Assembly: GCA_048976805.1 (NCBI GenBank)
Contig: JBHGUR010000006.1
Location: 1-64,000, forward strand
From: Ectobacillus sp048976805
Lineage (GTDB): Bacteria; Bacillota; Bacilli; Bacillales; Bacillaceae_G
DNA: 64,000 nucleotides
Direction of reading: 5' to 3'
A model generated the notes under the pieces. The model made no database searches. It was given only the letters and a program-made list of their open reading frames with translations, and had not been told where the DNA came from. How positions within the stretch are numbered: the stretch's first letter is position 1; each line of letters begins with the position of its first letter. The position numbers were made by a program, and so were the translations under genes. This document shows, in pieces, positions 51,195 through 59,682 of this stretch.

Positions 51195-52553
51195 ATGACA
51201 ACGTTAAACAAAGCAAAAATTCAAGAAGAATTTAAAGCGCGCATGAACGAAGATGAACTGCTGAACTGTATGCGCTGCGGCTTCTGTCTTCCGACATGTC
51301 CCACTTACATTCAATCCGGGTTTAAAGAGTCTCACTCTCCGCGCGGCCGCATCGCGTTAATGAAGGCGGTCGTTGACGGCTTAATTGAACCGGACGAAGA
51401 TGTAGAAAATACATTAAATGTCTGCCTTGGCTGCCGCGCTTGCGAGCCGGTATGCCCATCAGGCGTCAAATACGGCCATTTGCTTGAAGAAGCGCGCGAT
51501 ATTATTAACCAAAACAAAAAGTTCTCCGCGCCGGTGCGCGCTTTGCGCAAGGTTGTATTTGAAGAATTGTTTCCACACCAAAACCGCATGAGAACGATGA
51601 CCGGCCTTCTTGGCGTCTACCAGCGCTCCGGCTTGCAGACAATCGCGCGCAAGCTCGGCATTATGAACTTGTTCCCGGAAACATTAGCGACAATGGAGCG
51701 CATTCTTCCAAAGGTGCCAAAGATGAAGGATATGAAAAACCGGCCGGAATTTTTGCCTGCCGAAGCGCCAAAACGCAAGCGTGTTGCGTTCTTTAAAGGC
51801 TGCTTAATGGATACGATGTTTATGGAAACAAATAACTCGACGATGAAGCTGCTGCAGTTGGCAGGCTGTGATATTGTTATTCCAAAGGAACAAAATTGCT
51901 GCGGCGCGCTGCACGGCCATGCCGGCGAAAAGGGCGGCGCGAGAGAAATGGCGAAGAAAAATATCGAGGCATTTGAAAATCTTGGCGTTGATTATATTAT
52001 TACGAACGCGGGCGGCTGCGGCGCCTACCTTGTCGACTATGACTACCTTTTAAAAGATGAGCCAGATTGGTCGGAACGCGCGAAGCAATTTGTCGCGAAA
52101 ATTAAGGATATTTCTTCCATTTTAGTAGAATTAGATTTCCATAAGCATAACCTGCGGCTTCCAAAGCAAGTCATTACGTACCAGGATTCCTGCCACTTGC
52201 GCAACGTCCAAAAAACAGCAACGCAGCCGCGCATGCTGCTGCAGGCTATCCAAAACGTGTCGTACCGCGAGATGAAGGATGCCGACCGCTGCTGTGGCTC
52301 TGCCGGTATTTATAATATTGTTCATTCTGAGCTGTCTATGCAATTTTTAGACTATAAAATGGAGCGCGTCCATGAAACAAGCGCGACGACAATCGTAACA
52401 GCAAATCCAGGCTGCTTATTGCAAATGAAACTTGGCATTGAGCGCGAAGGCTTATCCCATAAAATGCGGGCCGTACACATCGTCGATCTTCTTCTTGAAG
52501 CAGTCGAGCATGCACAGCAAGGCGCGCTGCAAGAAGCGGCCGCAACCCGTTAA
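51195..52553 (+). CDS. glcF: Glycolate oxidase iron-sulfur subunit GlcF
   Basis: A 452-residue electron-transfer subunit. Two 4Fe-4S motifs stand near the N-terminus (CMRCGFCLPTCP about residue 24; CLGCRACEPVCPSG about residue 78), followed by two CCG cysteine-rich domains (NCCGALHGHAG and RCCGSAGIYN). It passes electrons from GlcD to the quinone pool. Its ATG is two bases from the glcD stop with the binding site inside glcD. A clear terminator follows. Confidence 0.93.
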   Translation: MTTLNKAKIQEEFKARMNEDELLNCMRCGFCLPTCPTYIQSGFKESHSPRGRIALMKAVVDGLIEPDEDVENTLNVCLGCRACEPVCPSGVKYGHLLEEARDIINQNKKFSAPVRALRKVVFEELFPHQNRMRTMTGLLGVYQRSGLQTIARKLGIMNLFPETLATMERILPKVPKMKDMKNRPEFLPAEAPKRKRVAFFKGCLMDTMFMETNNSTMKLLQLAGCDIVIPKEQNCCGALHGHAGEKGGAREMAKKNIEAFENLGVDYIITNAGGCGAYLVDYDYLLKDEPDWSERAKQFVAKIKDISSILVELDFHKHNLRLPKQVITYQDSCHLRNVQKTATQPRMLLQAIQNVSYREMKDADRCCGSAGIYNIVHSELSMQFLDYKMERVHETSATTIVTANPGCLLQMKLGIEREGLSHKMRAVHIVDLLLEAVEHAQQGALQEAAATR

Positions 52554-52556
52554 TAC

Positions 52557-52588
52557 AAAAAGCGTCTCTTGCATAAGAGGCGCTTTTT
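52557..52588 (+). terminator. Terminator of the glcDF operon
   Basis: AAAAAGCGTCTCTT and AAGAGGCGCTTTTT pair around a three- to four-base loop. The following 440 bases up to the CAP-domain gene are AT-rich and hold no gene I can support; TTTACA near 52893 and TATGTT near 52918 are a weak promoter candidate. Confidence 0.8.
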
Positions 52589-53027
52589 CTCGTTAGGATT
52601 GCAAGTTTAACGATATATTACTATAATGTAAACAAATTAGACGAGATTGTTACAGTTATGTTAAAAATTTTCCATATATATCCTCAATGATTGCTCCTTA
52701 AGCCTTATTTTATCGCTTTTCCTCCCTTTTTATTTAGTATTTTTATCCATTTTTTATTAAGAGTTTCCCTCTCATTTTTCACTTATTCCAGTGATGGATG
52801 CCTTGTCTCTTCTAGCTTTGAAAAAGAAAGCACTTTATTTTTTGACTTTTTCTACAACGGAAAAAAACGGAAAAATATTATACTAGGAATTTTTTTACAC
52901 CTTCCCTTCCTAGCAATCTATGTTACTATGAGAACGTGTCAGACGACAGCAGCTGACAAATTACACTAACAAGTTTTCGGATATAGTCCATTTTCATAAA
53001 ACATTCAACTTTAGGAGGTACTAACTT

Positions 53028-53741
53028 ATGAAGAAAACCGTTCTATTATCTTTAGCAGCGGCAACAGCTTTAACTTTTGGGGCAACAACAAATGCGGCAA
53101 AAGCTGAAACAACAGCTCCAGTAAAAGTTCAAAAAGTGACGTATGCATCTCCTTTCCAATTTTTCTATCAACCTATGAATCAAGCGCAATTGAACGAGTT
53201 CTTAGCATCTATTTTCGGAAAGCAAATTACATGGAAGCCGATTATTGTACAGCCTGGCAACGTGGCGCTTCCACAGCAACCAACTGCGCCAGCTCCAAAA
53301 CCTGCACCTGCGCCAACACCGGCTCCAAAACCAGCGCCAGCGCCAACACCGGCTCCTAGTGCATTAAGCCAATATGAGCAGCGTGTAGTGGATTTAACAA
53401 ATGCTGAACGTGCAAAAGCAGGTCTTCCGGCATTAAAAGTAGACCTAGAGCTAAGCAAAGTGGCAAAAGCGAAGTCTCAAGATATGTATAACAAAAATTA
53501 CTTTGACCACAACAGCCCGACTTACGGTTCTCCATTCGATATGATGAAACGTTTTGGAATCTCTTACCGTACAGCAGGTGAAAATATTGCCATGGGCCAA
53601 CGCACACCGGAAGAAGTAGTACAAGCATGGATGAACAGTGCCGGCCACCGCGCTAACATTATGAACAATACGTACACTCATATCGGTGTTGGCTTTGTGG
53701 AAGGCAAAAACATCTGGACACAAATGTTCATTTCTAAATAG
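53028..53741 (+). CDS. Secreted CAP-domain (SCP/YkwD-like) protein
   Basis: A 237-residue exported protein: signal peptide of about 27 residues (cleavage after AKA), a region of ~60 residues, a Pro/Ala/Lys linker built of repeated PAPAPTPAPK units (about 85-110), and a C-terminal CAP domain. CAP motifs include VVDLTNAERAKAGLPAL, FDHNSPTYGSPFDMM, AGENIAMGQ and HRANIMNNTYTHIGVG, with the two conserved histidines. In Bacillus such proteins are extracellular or in the spore coat; their activity is unclear. GGAGG precedes the ATG. Confidence 0.9.
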   Translation: MKKTVLLSLAAATALTFGATTNAAKAETTAPVKVQKVTYASPFQFFYQPMNQAQLNEFLASIFGKQITWKPIIVQPGNVALPQQPTAPAPKPAPAPTPAPKPAPAPTPAPSALSQYEQRVVDLTNAERAKAGLPALKVDLELSKVAKAKSQDMYNKNYFDHNSPTYGSPFDMMKRFGISYRTAGENIAMGQRTPEEVVQAWMNSAGHRANIMNNTYTHIGVGFVEGKNIWTQMFISK

Positions 53742-53750
53742 TTATTACAA

Positions 53751-53777
53751 GTCTCCTTTCGAGGAGGCTTTTTTTAT
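53751..53777 (+). terminator. Terminator of the first CAP-domain gene
   Basis: AGTCTCCT and AGGAGGCT pair with a TTCG loop, followed by TTTTTTTATTTT. Confidence 0.85.
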
Positions 53778-53914
53778 TTTATCTTATAAATCCGTTTTCT
53801 ATCCTGTACCGCCTTTCCTCTAGTGAGAACATTTGCTAAACATTGTTTCTCGCCAATAAGCCACACTATAAAGGCCATATGCTATTTACGCATATAATCA
53901 AGGAGGTATAGTCG

Positions 53915-54688
53915 ATGAAGAAATCACACTTATTTTCAAAAACAGCCGCATTTGCTCTTTCTTTGTCCCTTTTGGCCGGCTGTAATACAGAAACGAAAAC
54001 CGGACAGGAACAACGGGAAGTGAACGACCCCGCAACGAAAAAGGTTGTTAATACAGACCACGGAATTATTACAAAACGCCCGATTTCCGCTACTCCCAAT
54101 GACGGTATGCAAGCCGTAAGCCATAGGAACGATCGATACTATAACAATTATTATGGATATAGACCGCGCTATAGCTATAGGAGCACAACACCAACGGCTC
54201 CGGCTGAACCGCCAGCAACGCCGGGAACAACGCCAAATCCGGCAGATACGACCGAGCAGCCGGCAACGCCAAACACAACAAGTCCAACGCCAGAAACAGC
54301 AAATGTTTCTGCCGATAGCATGCTAATGGAAGTTGTAAGGCTGACAAATGAGCAGCGCCGGCGAAACGGCCTTTCTGATTTAACGGTAGATATAACTTTA
54401 GCTAACGTAGCGCAAACTAAAGCCGTTGATATGGCAAATAAAGGATACTTCTCCCACACAAGCCCGACTTACGGCTCACCGTTTACTATGATGAAGTCTT
54501 TTGGAGTTACTTATACTGCCGCAGGAGAAAATATCGCCAAAGGGCAACGCAGCGCCCAGCAAGTAGTAGATGATTGGATGAATAGCCCGGGACACCGCGC
54601 CAATATTTTAAATGCCAACTACACCCATATCGGCGTTGGCCATACAACAAACCAAAACTGCTGGGTACAAATGTTTATTCGTAAATAA
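53915..54688 (+). CDS. CAP-domain lipoprotein, paralogue of the preceding gene
   Basis: A 257-residue protein whose CAP domain (about 130-257) matches that of its neighbour nearly segment for segment (FSHTSPTYGSPFTMM, AGENIAKGQ, HRANILNANYTHIGVG). The export signal differs: it ends in the lipobox LLAGC, so it should be membrane-anchored through Cys24. The linker is Thr/Pro/Ala-rich (TPTAPAEPPATPGTTPNP) after a Tyr/Arg/Asn-rich stretch (RNDRYYNNYYGYRPRYSY). AAGGAGG precedes the ATG. Tandem duplication followed by a change of anchoring is the likely history. Confidence 0.88.
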   Translation: MKKSHLFSKTAAFALSLSLLAGCNTETKTGQEQREVNDPATKKVVNTDHGIITKRPISATPNDGMQAVSHRNDRYYNNYYGYRPRYSYRSTTPTAPAEPPATPGTTPNPADTTEQPATPNTTSPTPETANVSADSMLMEVVRLTNEQRRRNGLSDLTVDITLANVAQTKAVDMANKGYFSHTSPTYGSPFTMMKSFGVTYTAAGENIAKGQRSAQQVVDDWMNSPGHRANILNANYTHIGVGHTTNQNCWVQMFIRK

Positions 54689-54772
54689 GAAAAGCGAAGC
54701 CGGCTCGCTCAGGCGCAAAAGCTAAGGTTCTTTGACCAAAAAATATGAATTTTGTTAACGAGTTGTAAAACA

Positions 54773-54832
54773 GGTCGAATTCCTGCTTAAGTCGGTTGAA
54801 TTATTTCCTAAATCGTTTGAATTATTTGCTAG
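54773..54832 (+). repeat. Three imperfect 21-base tandem repeats
   Basis: Units GGTCGAATTCCTGCTTAA, GTCGGTTGAATTATTTCCTAA-like (54791-54811) and ATCGTTTGAATTATTTGCTAG-like (54812-54832) share the pattern TCG-TTGAATT-TT-CTAA. A related GGTCGAATTATCTTGCAAG occurs at 26105-26123. No function is evident. Confidence 0.4.
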
Positions 54833-54874
54833 GCAATAAAAAAATCGGCTTAAACGCCGATTTTTTTATTGCCT
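54831..54874. terminator. Long bidirectional terminator
   Basis: AGGCAATAAAAAAATCGGC (54831-54849) and GCCGATTTTTTTATTGCCT (54856-54874) form a perfect 19-pair palindrome. The right arm runs over the stop codon of the pseudouridine synthase gene. Confidence 0.85.
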
Positions 54875-55774
54875 GGAAAACAGTGCTTCCAAATCCTCAG
54901 GAAGCGGAATATCAACTTGTACATGTGTATGTTCAATCGGATGCAGCAATTTGATGCGCGCTGCATGCAGAGCTTGTCTTTTCAACAAAGCTTCCTGTCC
55001 CCCGTACAATGTATCGCCAACAAGCGGATGACCAAGGTGGCTCATATGGACACGAATTTGATGCGTTCTCCCCGTCTCCAGCTCAAGCTCTAGCAATGTC
55101 GCCTTTAACGGTGCAATATAGCGGATATTCTTAAAATATGTAACAGCTCTGTCTCCTTGGGGCGACACTCTTCTGCGTGTCGCGTGATGGCGGTCGCGCC
55201 CAATCGGCGCATCGATTTTCCCTTGCTTTTGCCGCACCTTTCCTTCTGCCAGCGCCAAATATGTGCGCTTAATTTTTCTCTCCATTAACAAGCGATCCAT
55301 AATAGCGCCGGCAAGCGCATGCTTTGCAAACACAACACCGCCGGTCGTATCCTTATCCAGCCGGTGAATATGGCGAACCTTCGTTTGAACACCTTGCGTC
55401 TGCAAATAATAAGCAACTCCGTTGGCGAGCGTGCCCATTCCGCCTTTTGCCGCCGGATGTGTATCCATATTGTACGGCTTATTGGCAATTAACAGGTGGT
55501 CATCTTCATATACTACATCAATATCCATATATTCCGGCACAACACCGTATTCTTCTTCCGGGAACATATGGACAAGCAGCTTGTCCCCTTCATGCATAAC
55601 GGTATTCCAGCGAACCGTCTCTCCTTTTAAAAGAACAGATTGCTTCATCCGATATTGATGAAGCAGCTTTTTTGGCACTTGCCATTCCTCCTTTAATACC
55701 GCTTCAACCGTTTTCCCTTCCCAAGCGGCAGGAACTGTAACATTGCACCATTCTCCTTGTTTTTTTGTTTGCAT
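54866..55774 (-). CDS. RluA-family pseudouridine synthase (YhcT-like)
   Basis: A 302-residue enzyme that isomerises uridine in RNA. The catalytic Asp is in HRLDKDTTGG near residue 142, with the other family motifs KPYNMDTHP, APIGRDRHHATRRRVS and ELETGRTHQIRVH. An N-terminal ~90-residue part has a weak S4-like character. Length and sequence resemble B. subtilis YhcT rather than RluD-type YlyB. The target uridine cannot be predicted. Its last codons lie inside a long palindromic terminator. Confidence 0.9.
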   Translation of the reverse strand: MQTKKQGEWCNVTVPAAWEGKTVEAVLKEEWQVPKKLLHQYRMKQSVLLKGETVRWNTVMHEGDKLLVHMFPEEEYGVVPEYMDIDVVYEDDHLLIANKPYNMDTHPAAKGGMGTLANGVAYYLQTQGVQTKVRHIHRLDKDTTGGVVFAKHALAGAIMDRLLMERKIKRTYLALAEGKVRQKQGKIDAPIGRDRHHATRRRVSPQGDRAVTYFKNIRYIAPLKATLLELELETGRTHQIRVHMSHLGHPLVGDTLYGGQEALLKRQALHAARIKLLHPIEHTHVQVDIPLPEDLEALFSRQ

Positions 55775-55820
55775 ATTATTCTCCTTACAATGTAATCTTT
55801 CTCATTGTAACGAAAAAGAA

Positions 55821-55845
55821 AGCCCGTTTCCAATAGAAACGGGCT
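55821..55845 (-). terminator. Terminator of adhE
   Basis: AGCCCGTTTC and GAAACGGGCT pair around five bases; TTCTTTTTC follows on the minus strand, ten bases after the adhE stop. Confidence 0.8.
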
Positions 55846-55853
55846 GTTTTATC

Positions 55854-58457
55854 TTACACACCTTCGTAAGCTTGGCGGTAAATCTCTGCTAATTCAGTTA
55901 CTAGCGGTAATTTAGGATTTGCAGTTGTACACTGGTCTTCGAAGGCACGGTCTGCTAAATAGTTCACTTTGCTTTCAAACTCTGCGCGGTCTACGCCTTG
56001 TGCAGCGATGCTCATTGGAATATTTAGCTCTTTTCCTAGATTAATGATTGCTTGTACTAAGCTTTCTACACCTTCTTCAATTGTGCTTGCCGGTAAACCG
56101 AGCATGCGGGCAATTTGTGCGTATCTTTCGTCTGCGACAAAGCTCTCATATTTAGGGAACAACGCGTGTTTAAACGGCTTTTTCGCGTTGTAGCGAACTA
56201 CGTGCGGCATTAAGATGGCGTTTGCGCGTCCGTGTGCGATATGGAACTCTGCGCCAAGCTTATGTGCTAAGCTGTGGTTGATTCCTAAGAAAGCATTCGC
56301 AAATGCCATACCTGCGATTGCGGAAGCGTTGTGCATTTTTTCGCGCGCTTCTTCGTCGCTGCCGTCTTTATATGCTCTTGGCAAATATTTGAATACAAGT
56401 TCGATTGCTTTTAATGCCAATCCGTCAGTGTAGTCATTTGCCATAATGGACACGTAAGATTCGATTGCGTGTGTTAAAACGTCCATACCTGTATCAGCTG
56501 TGATATGAGGCGGTACTGTCATAACAAACTGCGGGTCGATGATGGCAATGTCCGGTGTTAACGCGTAATCTGCCAACGGATATTTGATGTTGTTTTCTTT
56601 ATCTGTAATAACCGCAAACGGCGTTACCTCAGAGCCTGTACCGGAAGTAGTCGGAATCGCAACGAATTGCGCTTTTTCTCCAAGCTCAGGATATTTGAAA
56701 GTACGTTTGCGAATGTCGATGAACTTTTGTTTTAAGCCATGGAAGCTTGTTTCTGGTTGTTCATAGAACAGCCACATTCCTTTTGCTGCATCCATTGCGG
56801 AACCGCCGCCAAGCGCGATGATTACATCTGGCTGGAAGGAACGCATCATTTCTGCACCTTTGAATACAGTCACATCAGATGGATCCGGCTCAACATCAGA
56901 GAAAATTTCAATTTGTACGTTGTTTGGATTTTGGTTCAAGTAATGAACAACTGTATCTACATATCTTAATTTCACCATGCCAGGGTCAGTTACGATAAAC
57001 GCACGGGAGATTTTTGGCATTTTTGCTAAATATTGTGTTGCATGCTTTTCAAAGTACATTTTTGGCGGCAATTTAAACCATTGCATATTGTTATTGCGGC
57101 GTGCTAAACGTTTTACGTTCATTAAGTGAATTGCAGTTACGTTAGAAGAAATTGAGTTTCTGCCGTAAGAGCCGCAGCCAAGTGTTAAGGATGGCAAGAA
57201 TGCGTTGTATACGTCGCCGATACCGCCTTGTGCAGATGGAGCGTTCGCTACAATGCGGCATGCTTTCATGCGCAATGCAAACTCTTTTTGCAATTCTTCG
57301 TTTGTAGAGTGAATAACTGCTGTATGGCCTAGACCGCCAAGATTTAGCATGTTTTCACATTGCTGCAAGCCTTCTTCTGTGCTGTTAACGCGAATGCAAG
57401 CAAGTACTGGGCTTAGTTTTTCGCGGGAAAGCGGATATTGCTCGCCAGCGCCTTCTATTTCGGCTACAATCATTTTTGTTCCTTCCGGTACGCTAAATCC
57501 TGCATACTCGGCAATCCATTGCGGAGATTTTCCGACGATATCAGGGTTTACTGCACATGTTTGCTCGTTGATGACAAGTTTTTCAAGCTTTTTCTTTTCT
57601 TTGCTGTTTACAAAGTAGCAGCCGTTTGCGATCATTTCTTTTTTCACTTCATCATATATTTCTGTATCTACGATGATTGCTTGTTCAGACGCGCAAATCA
57701 TACCATTATCGAATGTTTTAGAAAGAATTACGTCGTTTACCGCGCGTTTGATTTTCGCTGTTTTTTCGATATAGCAAGGCACGTTTCCTGGTCCTACGCC
57801 TAGTGCCGGTTTTCCTGTGCTGTATGCGGATTTTACCATTCCAGATCCTCCTGTTGCCAATACGAGAGCTGTTCCAGGATGGTTCATCAGCAATTTTGTC
57901 GCTTCTACGGAAGGCTTCTCAATCCATTGGATGCAGCCTTCAGGAGCGCCTGCTTTTACCGCTGCGTCATGAAGAATACGGGCTGCAGCTGCAGAGCAGT
58001 TTTGCGCAGATGGATGGAACGCGAAGATGATTGGGTTTCTTGTTTTGATTGCAATTAACGCTTTGAACATTGTTGTAGAAGTTGGGTTTGTTACCGGTGT
58101 TACCCCTGCGATAACGCCAACCGGCTCTGCGATTTCAATCATTCCGGAATGCGGATCTTCGTTAATAATGCCGACTGTTTTGTCGTTTTTAATGTTGTGC
58201 CAAATATATTCAGTCGCAAAAATGTTTTTTGTAATTTTGTCTTCGTAAATGCCTCGTCCTGTTTCTTCTACTGCCATTTTGGCAAGGGGCATATGCTGAT
58301 CTAATCCTGCAAGCGCCATTTCGTGGACAATATGGTCAATTTCCTCTTGGGTAAGCTGCTCTAATCCTTTTAGCGCCTGTTGTCCTTTTTTCACGAGTTC
58401 GTCAATCATAATGGATGTTTCTTGCATTTTGTCTACTACTTTTTCTTGTACAGCCAT
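55854..58457 (-). CDS. adhE: Bifunctional acetaldehyde-CoA/alcohol dehydrogenase AdhE
   Basis: Reduces acetyl-CoA to acetaldehyde and then ethanol with two NADH in fermentation, forming filamentous spirosomes. The 867 residues comprise an N-terminal aldehyde dehydrogenase (about 1-440, catalytic Cys in FDNGMICASEQ) and a C-terminal iron-dependent alcohol dehydrogenase (about 460-867, with GGGSAMDAAKG for NAD and HSLAHKLGAEFHIAHGRAN for iron). The start is ATG 58457 (MAVQEKVVDKM) after AAAGGAGGA; 22 upstream open codons are leader. Fnr- and Rex-type operators stand upstream, fitting control by oxygen and NADH/NAD ratio. Confidence 0.96.
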   Translation of the reverse strand: MAVQEKVVDKMQETSIMIDELVKKGQQALKGLEQLTQEEIDHIVHEMALAGLDQHMPLAKMAVEETGRGIYEDKITKNIFATEYIWHNIKNDKTVGIINEDPHSGMIEIAEPVGVIAGVTPVTNPTSTTMFKALIAIKTRNPIIFAFHPSAQNCSAAAARILHDAAVKAGAPEGCIQWIEKPSVEATKLLMNHPGTALVLATGGSGMVKSAYSTGKPALGVGPGNVPCYIEKTAKIKRAVNDVILSKTFDNGMICASEQAIIVDTEIYDEVKKEMIANGCYFVNSKEKKKLEKLVINEQTCAVNPDIVGKSPQWIAEYAGFSVPEGTKMIVAEIEGAGEQYPLSREKLSPVLACIRVNSTEEGLQQCENMLNLGGLGHTAVIHSTNEELQKEFALRMKACRIVANAPSAQGGIGDVYNAFLPSLTLGCGSYGRNSISSNVTAIHLMNVKRLARRNNNMQWFKLPPKMYFEKHATQYLAKMPKISRAFIVTDPGMVKLRYVDTVVHYLNQNPNNVQIEIFSDVEPDPSDVTVFKGAEMMRSFQPDVIIALGGGSAMDAAKGMWLFYEQPETSFHGLKQKFIDIRKRTFKYPELGEKAQFVAIPTTSGTGSEVTPFAVITDKENNIKYPLADYALTPDIAIIDPQFVMTVPPHITADTGMDVLTHAIESYVSIMANDYTDGLALKAIELVFKYLPRAYKDGSDEEAREKMHNASAIAGMAFANAFLGINHSLAHKLGAEFHIAHGRANAILMPHVVRYNAKKPFKHALFPKYESFVADERYAQIARMLGLPASTIEEGVESLVQAIINLGKELNIPMSIAAQGVDRAEFESKVNYLADRAFEDQCTTANPKLPLVTELAEIYRQAYEGV

Positions 58458-58533
58458 TGGACTTCCTCCTTTGATTAGGACGTTTAACGTCCATGCAGGA
58501 CTTTTTTTGTCCCTGTTATGCAATGTGTTTGTA

Positions 58534-58549
58534 TGTGATTTTTATCACA
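58534..58549. promoter_or_regulatory. Crp/Fnr-type operator upstream of adhE
   Basis: TGTGATTTTTATCACA is a perfect TGTGA-N6-TCACA palindrome, 76 bases before the adhE ATG. That distance would allow activation from a class II position. Confidence 0.7.
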
Positions 58550-58600
58550 TCGTCTACACCATTAATATACTCCTATGCGCCTATAAAATCCATGTCATAT

Positions 58601-58618
58601 TTGTGAATAATTTCACAT
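58601..58618. promoter_or_regulatory. Rex-type operator upstream of adhE
   Basis: TTGTGAATAATTTCACAT matches the Rex consensus TTGTGAA-N4-TTCACAA at all but the last base. Rex represses fermentation genes when NADH is low; adhE is a common target in Firmicutes. Confidence 0.65.
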
Positions 58619-58769
58619 TTTTTTGCCCTCATACACTATTTTCCTCTTGTCACTTTTTTATTTTTTTGATATGCAATAATCTTTTATTAAAATAAAGAAT
58701 ATATTCTTTCCTGCATAGTTCCAGCATATGATAAAATTATAGTATATCTTATAAAGAAAGGATTTTGAT

Positions 58770-59020
58770 ACCATGGTTGCTCGAAGGAGCATCTGGAAGC
58801 GTCAAGATTTATCCTACACTTAGCGTTTTTGTTCATTTAGATGGGTCCCTCTAAGTCAACAAAAGCGAAAGTGGGCGAAATTATGTTGGATCAACGGCCT
58901 CGTTATTCCTTCTGCTATATATAGCACCGTAGTTAGTTGCAAAAACTAACTACACCTATCCAGGCTGTATATGGCGTAGTTAGTTTTTCAAAAAAGCATT
59001 ACATTAAAACTAACTACGAA
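58770..59020 (+). promoter_or_regulatory. Structured leader with alternating 10-base inverted repeats before the YitT gene
   Basis: The ~290 bases before the YitT-family gene hold no supported gene but have notable structure. A hairpin lies at 58823-58867 (GCGTTTTTGTT region with AACAAAAGCG, plus TTAGA/TCTAA). Then GTAGTTAGTT (58929-58938) pairs with AACTAACTAC (58944-58953), and GTAGTTAGTTTT (58976-58987) with AAAACTAACTAC (59006-59017), so the same decamer occurs four times in alternating orientation, ending 15 bases before the ATG. Each copy can pair with either neighbour. It may be an operator array or an RNA switch. Confidence 0.45.
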
Positions 59021-59032
59021 AGAGGAATAACT

Positions 59033-59647
59033 ATGAAACGGATTCGTTGGCAGGAAATAGGTATGATTTTATTTGGATCGTTTGTATTGGCAGCTGCCTT
59101 TTATCACATTCACGTACAAAATAATTTGGCAGAGGGCGGATTTATCGGAATCGCCTTGCTCGTCAAGCAGTTCTTTCACGTTTCGCCGGCCATTACAACT
59201 CTTTTGCTTGATATTCCTTTAATCTTGCTCGGTTCAAAGCTGCTAGGAAAACGCCTTGCGATTAAAACGATTATCGGCGCTACCTCCTTCTCCTTTTTCT
59301 ATATGGTGATGGAACGATACTCGCCGTTTGTGCTCAATTTGTCGCAGCATTTATTCATTGCGGCGATTCTTGGCGGCATTTTCGTCGGCTTCGGCCTTGG
59401 CTTGATTCTTCGCTACGGCGGCGCGACGGGAGGAGATGACATCCTTTCGATTTTGTTAAGTAAAGCGTCCCGCCTTTCCGTCGGGAAGGTGTACTTTATA
59501 TTTGACGCTCTCGTCTTAATCCTGTCACTCATTTATTTAAACTGGACCGAGGTTATTTATACAATTTTATCTGTCGCAGTATGCGCGTATATGACAGATA
59601 TGGTCATTTACCATAAACAAGAAAATCCTAACAAGGTTTATGTATAA
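59033..59647 (+). CDS. YitT-family membrane protein
   Basis: A 204-residue protein with five or six membrane helices of the YitT/DUF161 type; the conserved segments are NNLAEGGFIGIALL, DIPLILLGSKLLGKR and GLILRYGGATGGDDIL. Unlike many family members it lacks the C-terminal DUF2179 domain. Transport is suspected for the family, without a known substrate. The start is ATG 59033 after AGAGG; 32 further open codons upstream cover the inverted-repeat leader and are unlikely to be translated. It ends at a shared terminator. Confidence 0.85.
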   Translation: MKRIRWQEIGMILFGSFVLAAAFYHIHVQNNLAEGGFIGIALLVKQFFHVSPAITTLLLDIPLILLGSKLLGKRLAIKTIIGATSFSFFYMVMERYSPFVLNLSQHLFIAAILGGIFVGFGLGLILRYGGATGGDDILSILLSKASRLSVGKVYFIFDALVLILSLIYLNWTEVIYTILSVAVCAYMTDMVIYHKQENPNKVYV

Positions 59648-59682
59648 TAAGCAAAGCCCGCCAAAGAGCGGGCTTTGCTTAT
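59647..59682. terminator. Bidirectional terminator
   Basis: ATAAGCAAAGCCCGC and GCGGGCTTTGCTTAT pair perfectly around six bases, between the converging YitT-family gene and the 143-residue gene. Confidence 0.85.

Noticed and set aside
54773..54832. Three 21-base units considered as a CRISPR or regulatory iteron array
   Set aside because: Units are directly adjacent and imperfect with no spacers and no cas or replication gene nearby.
58774..58824. 16-codon leader-peptide candidate MVARRSIWKRQDLSYT
   Set aside because: The binding site is weak and distant, and there is no attenuator-like codon run; kept only as part of the leader structure.
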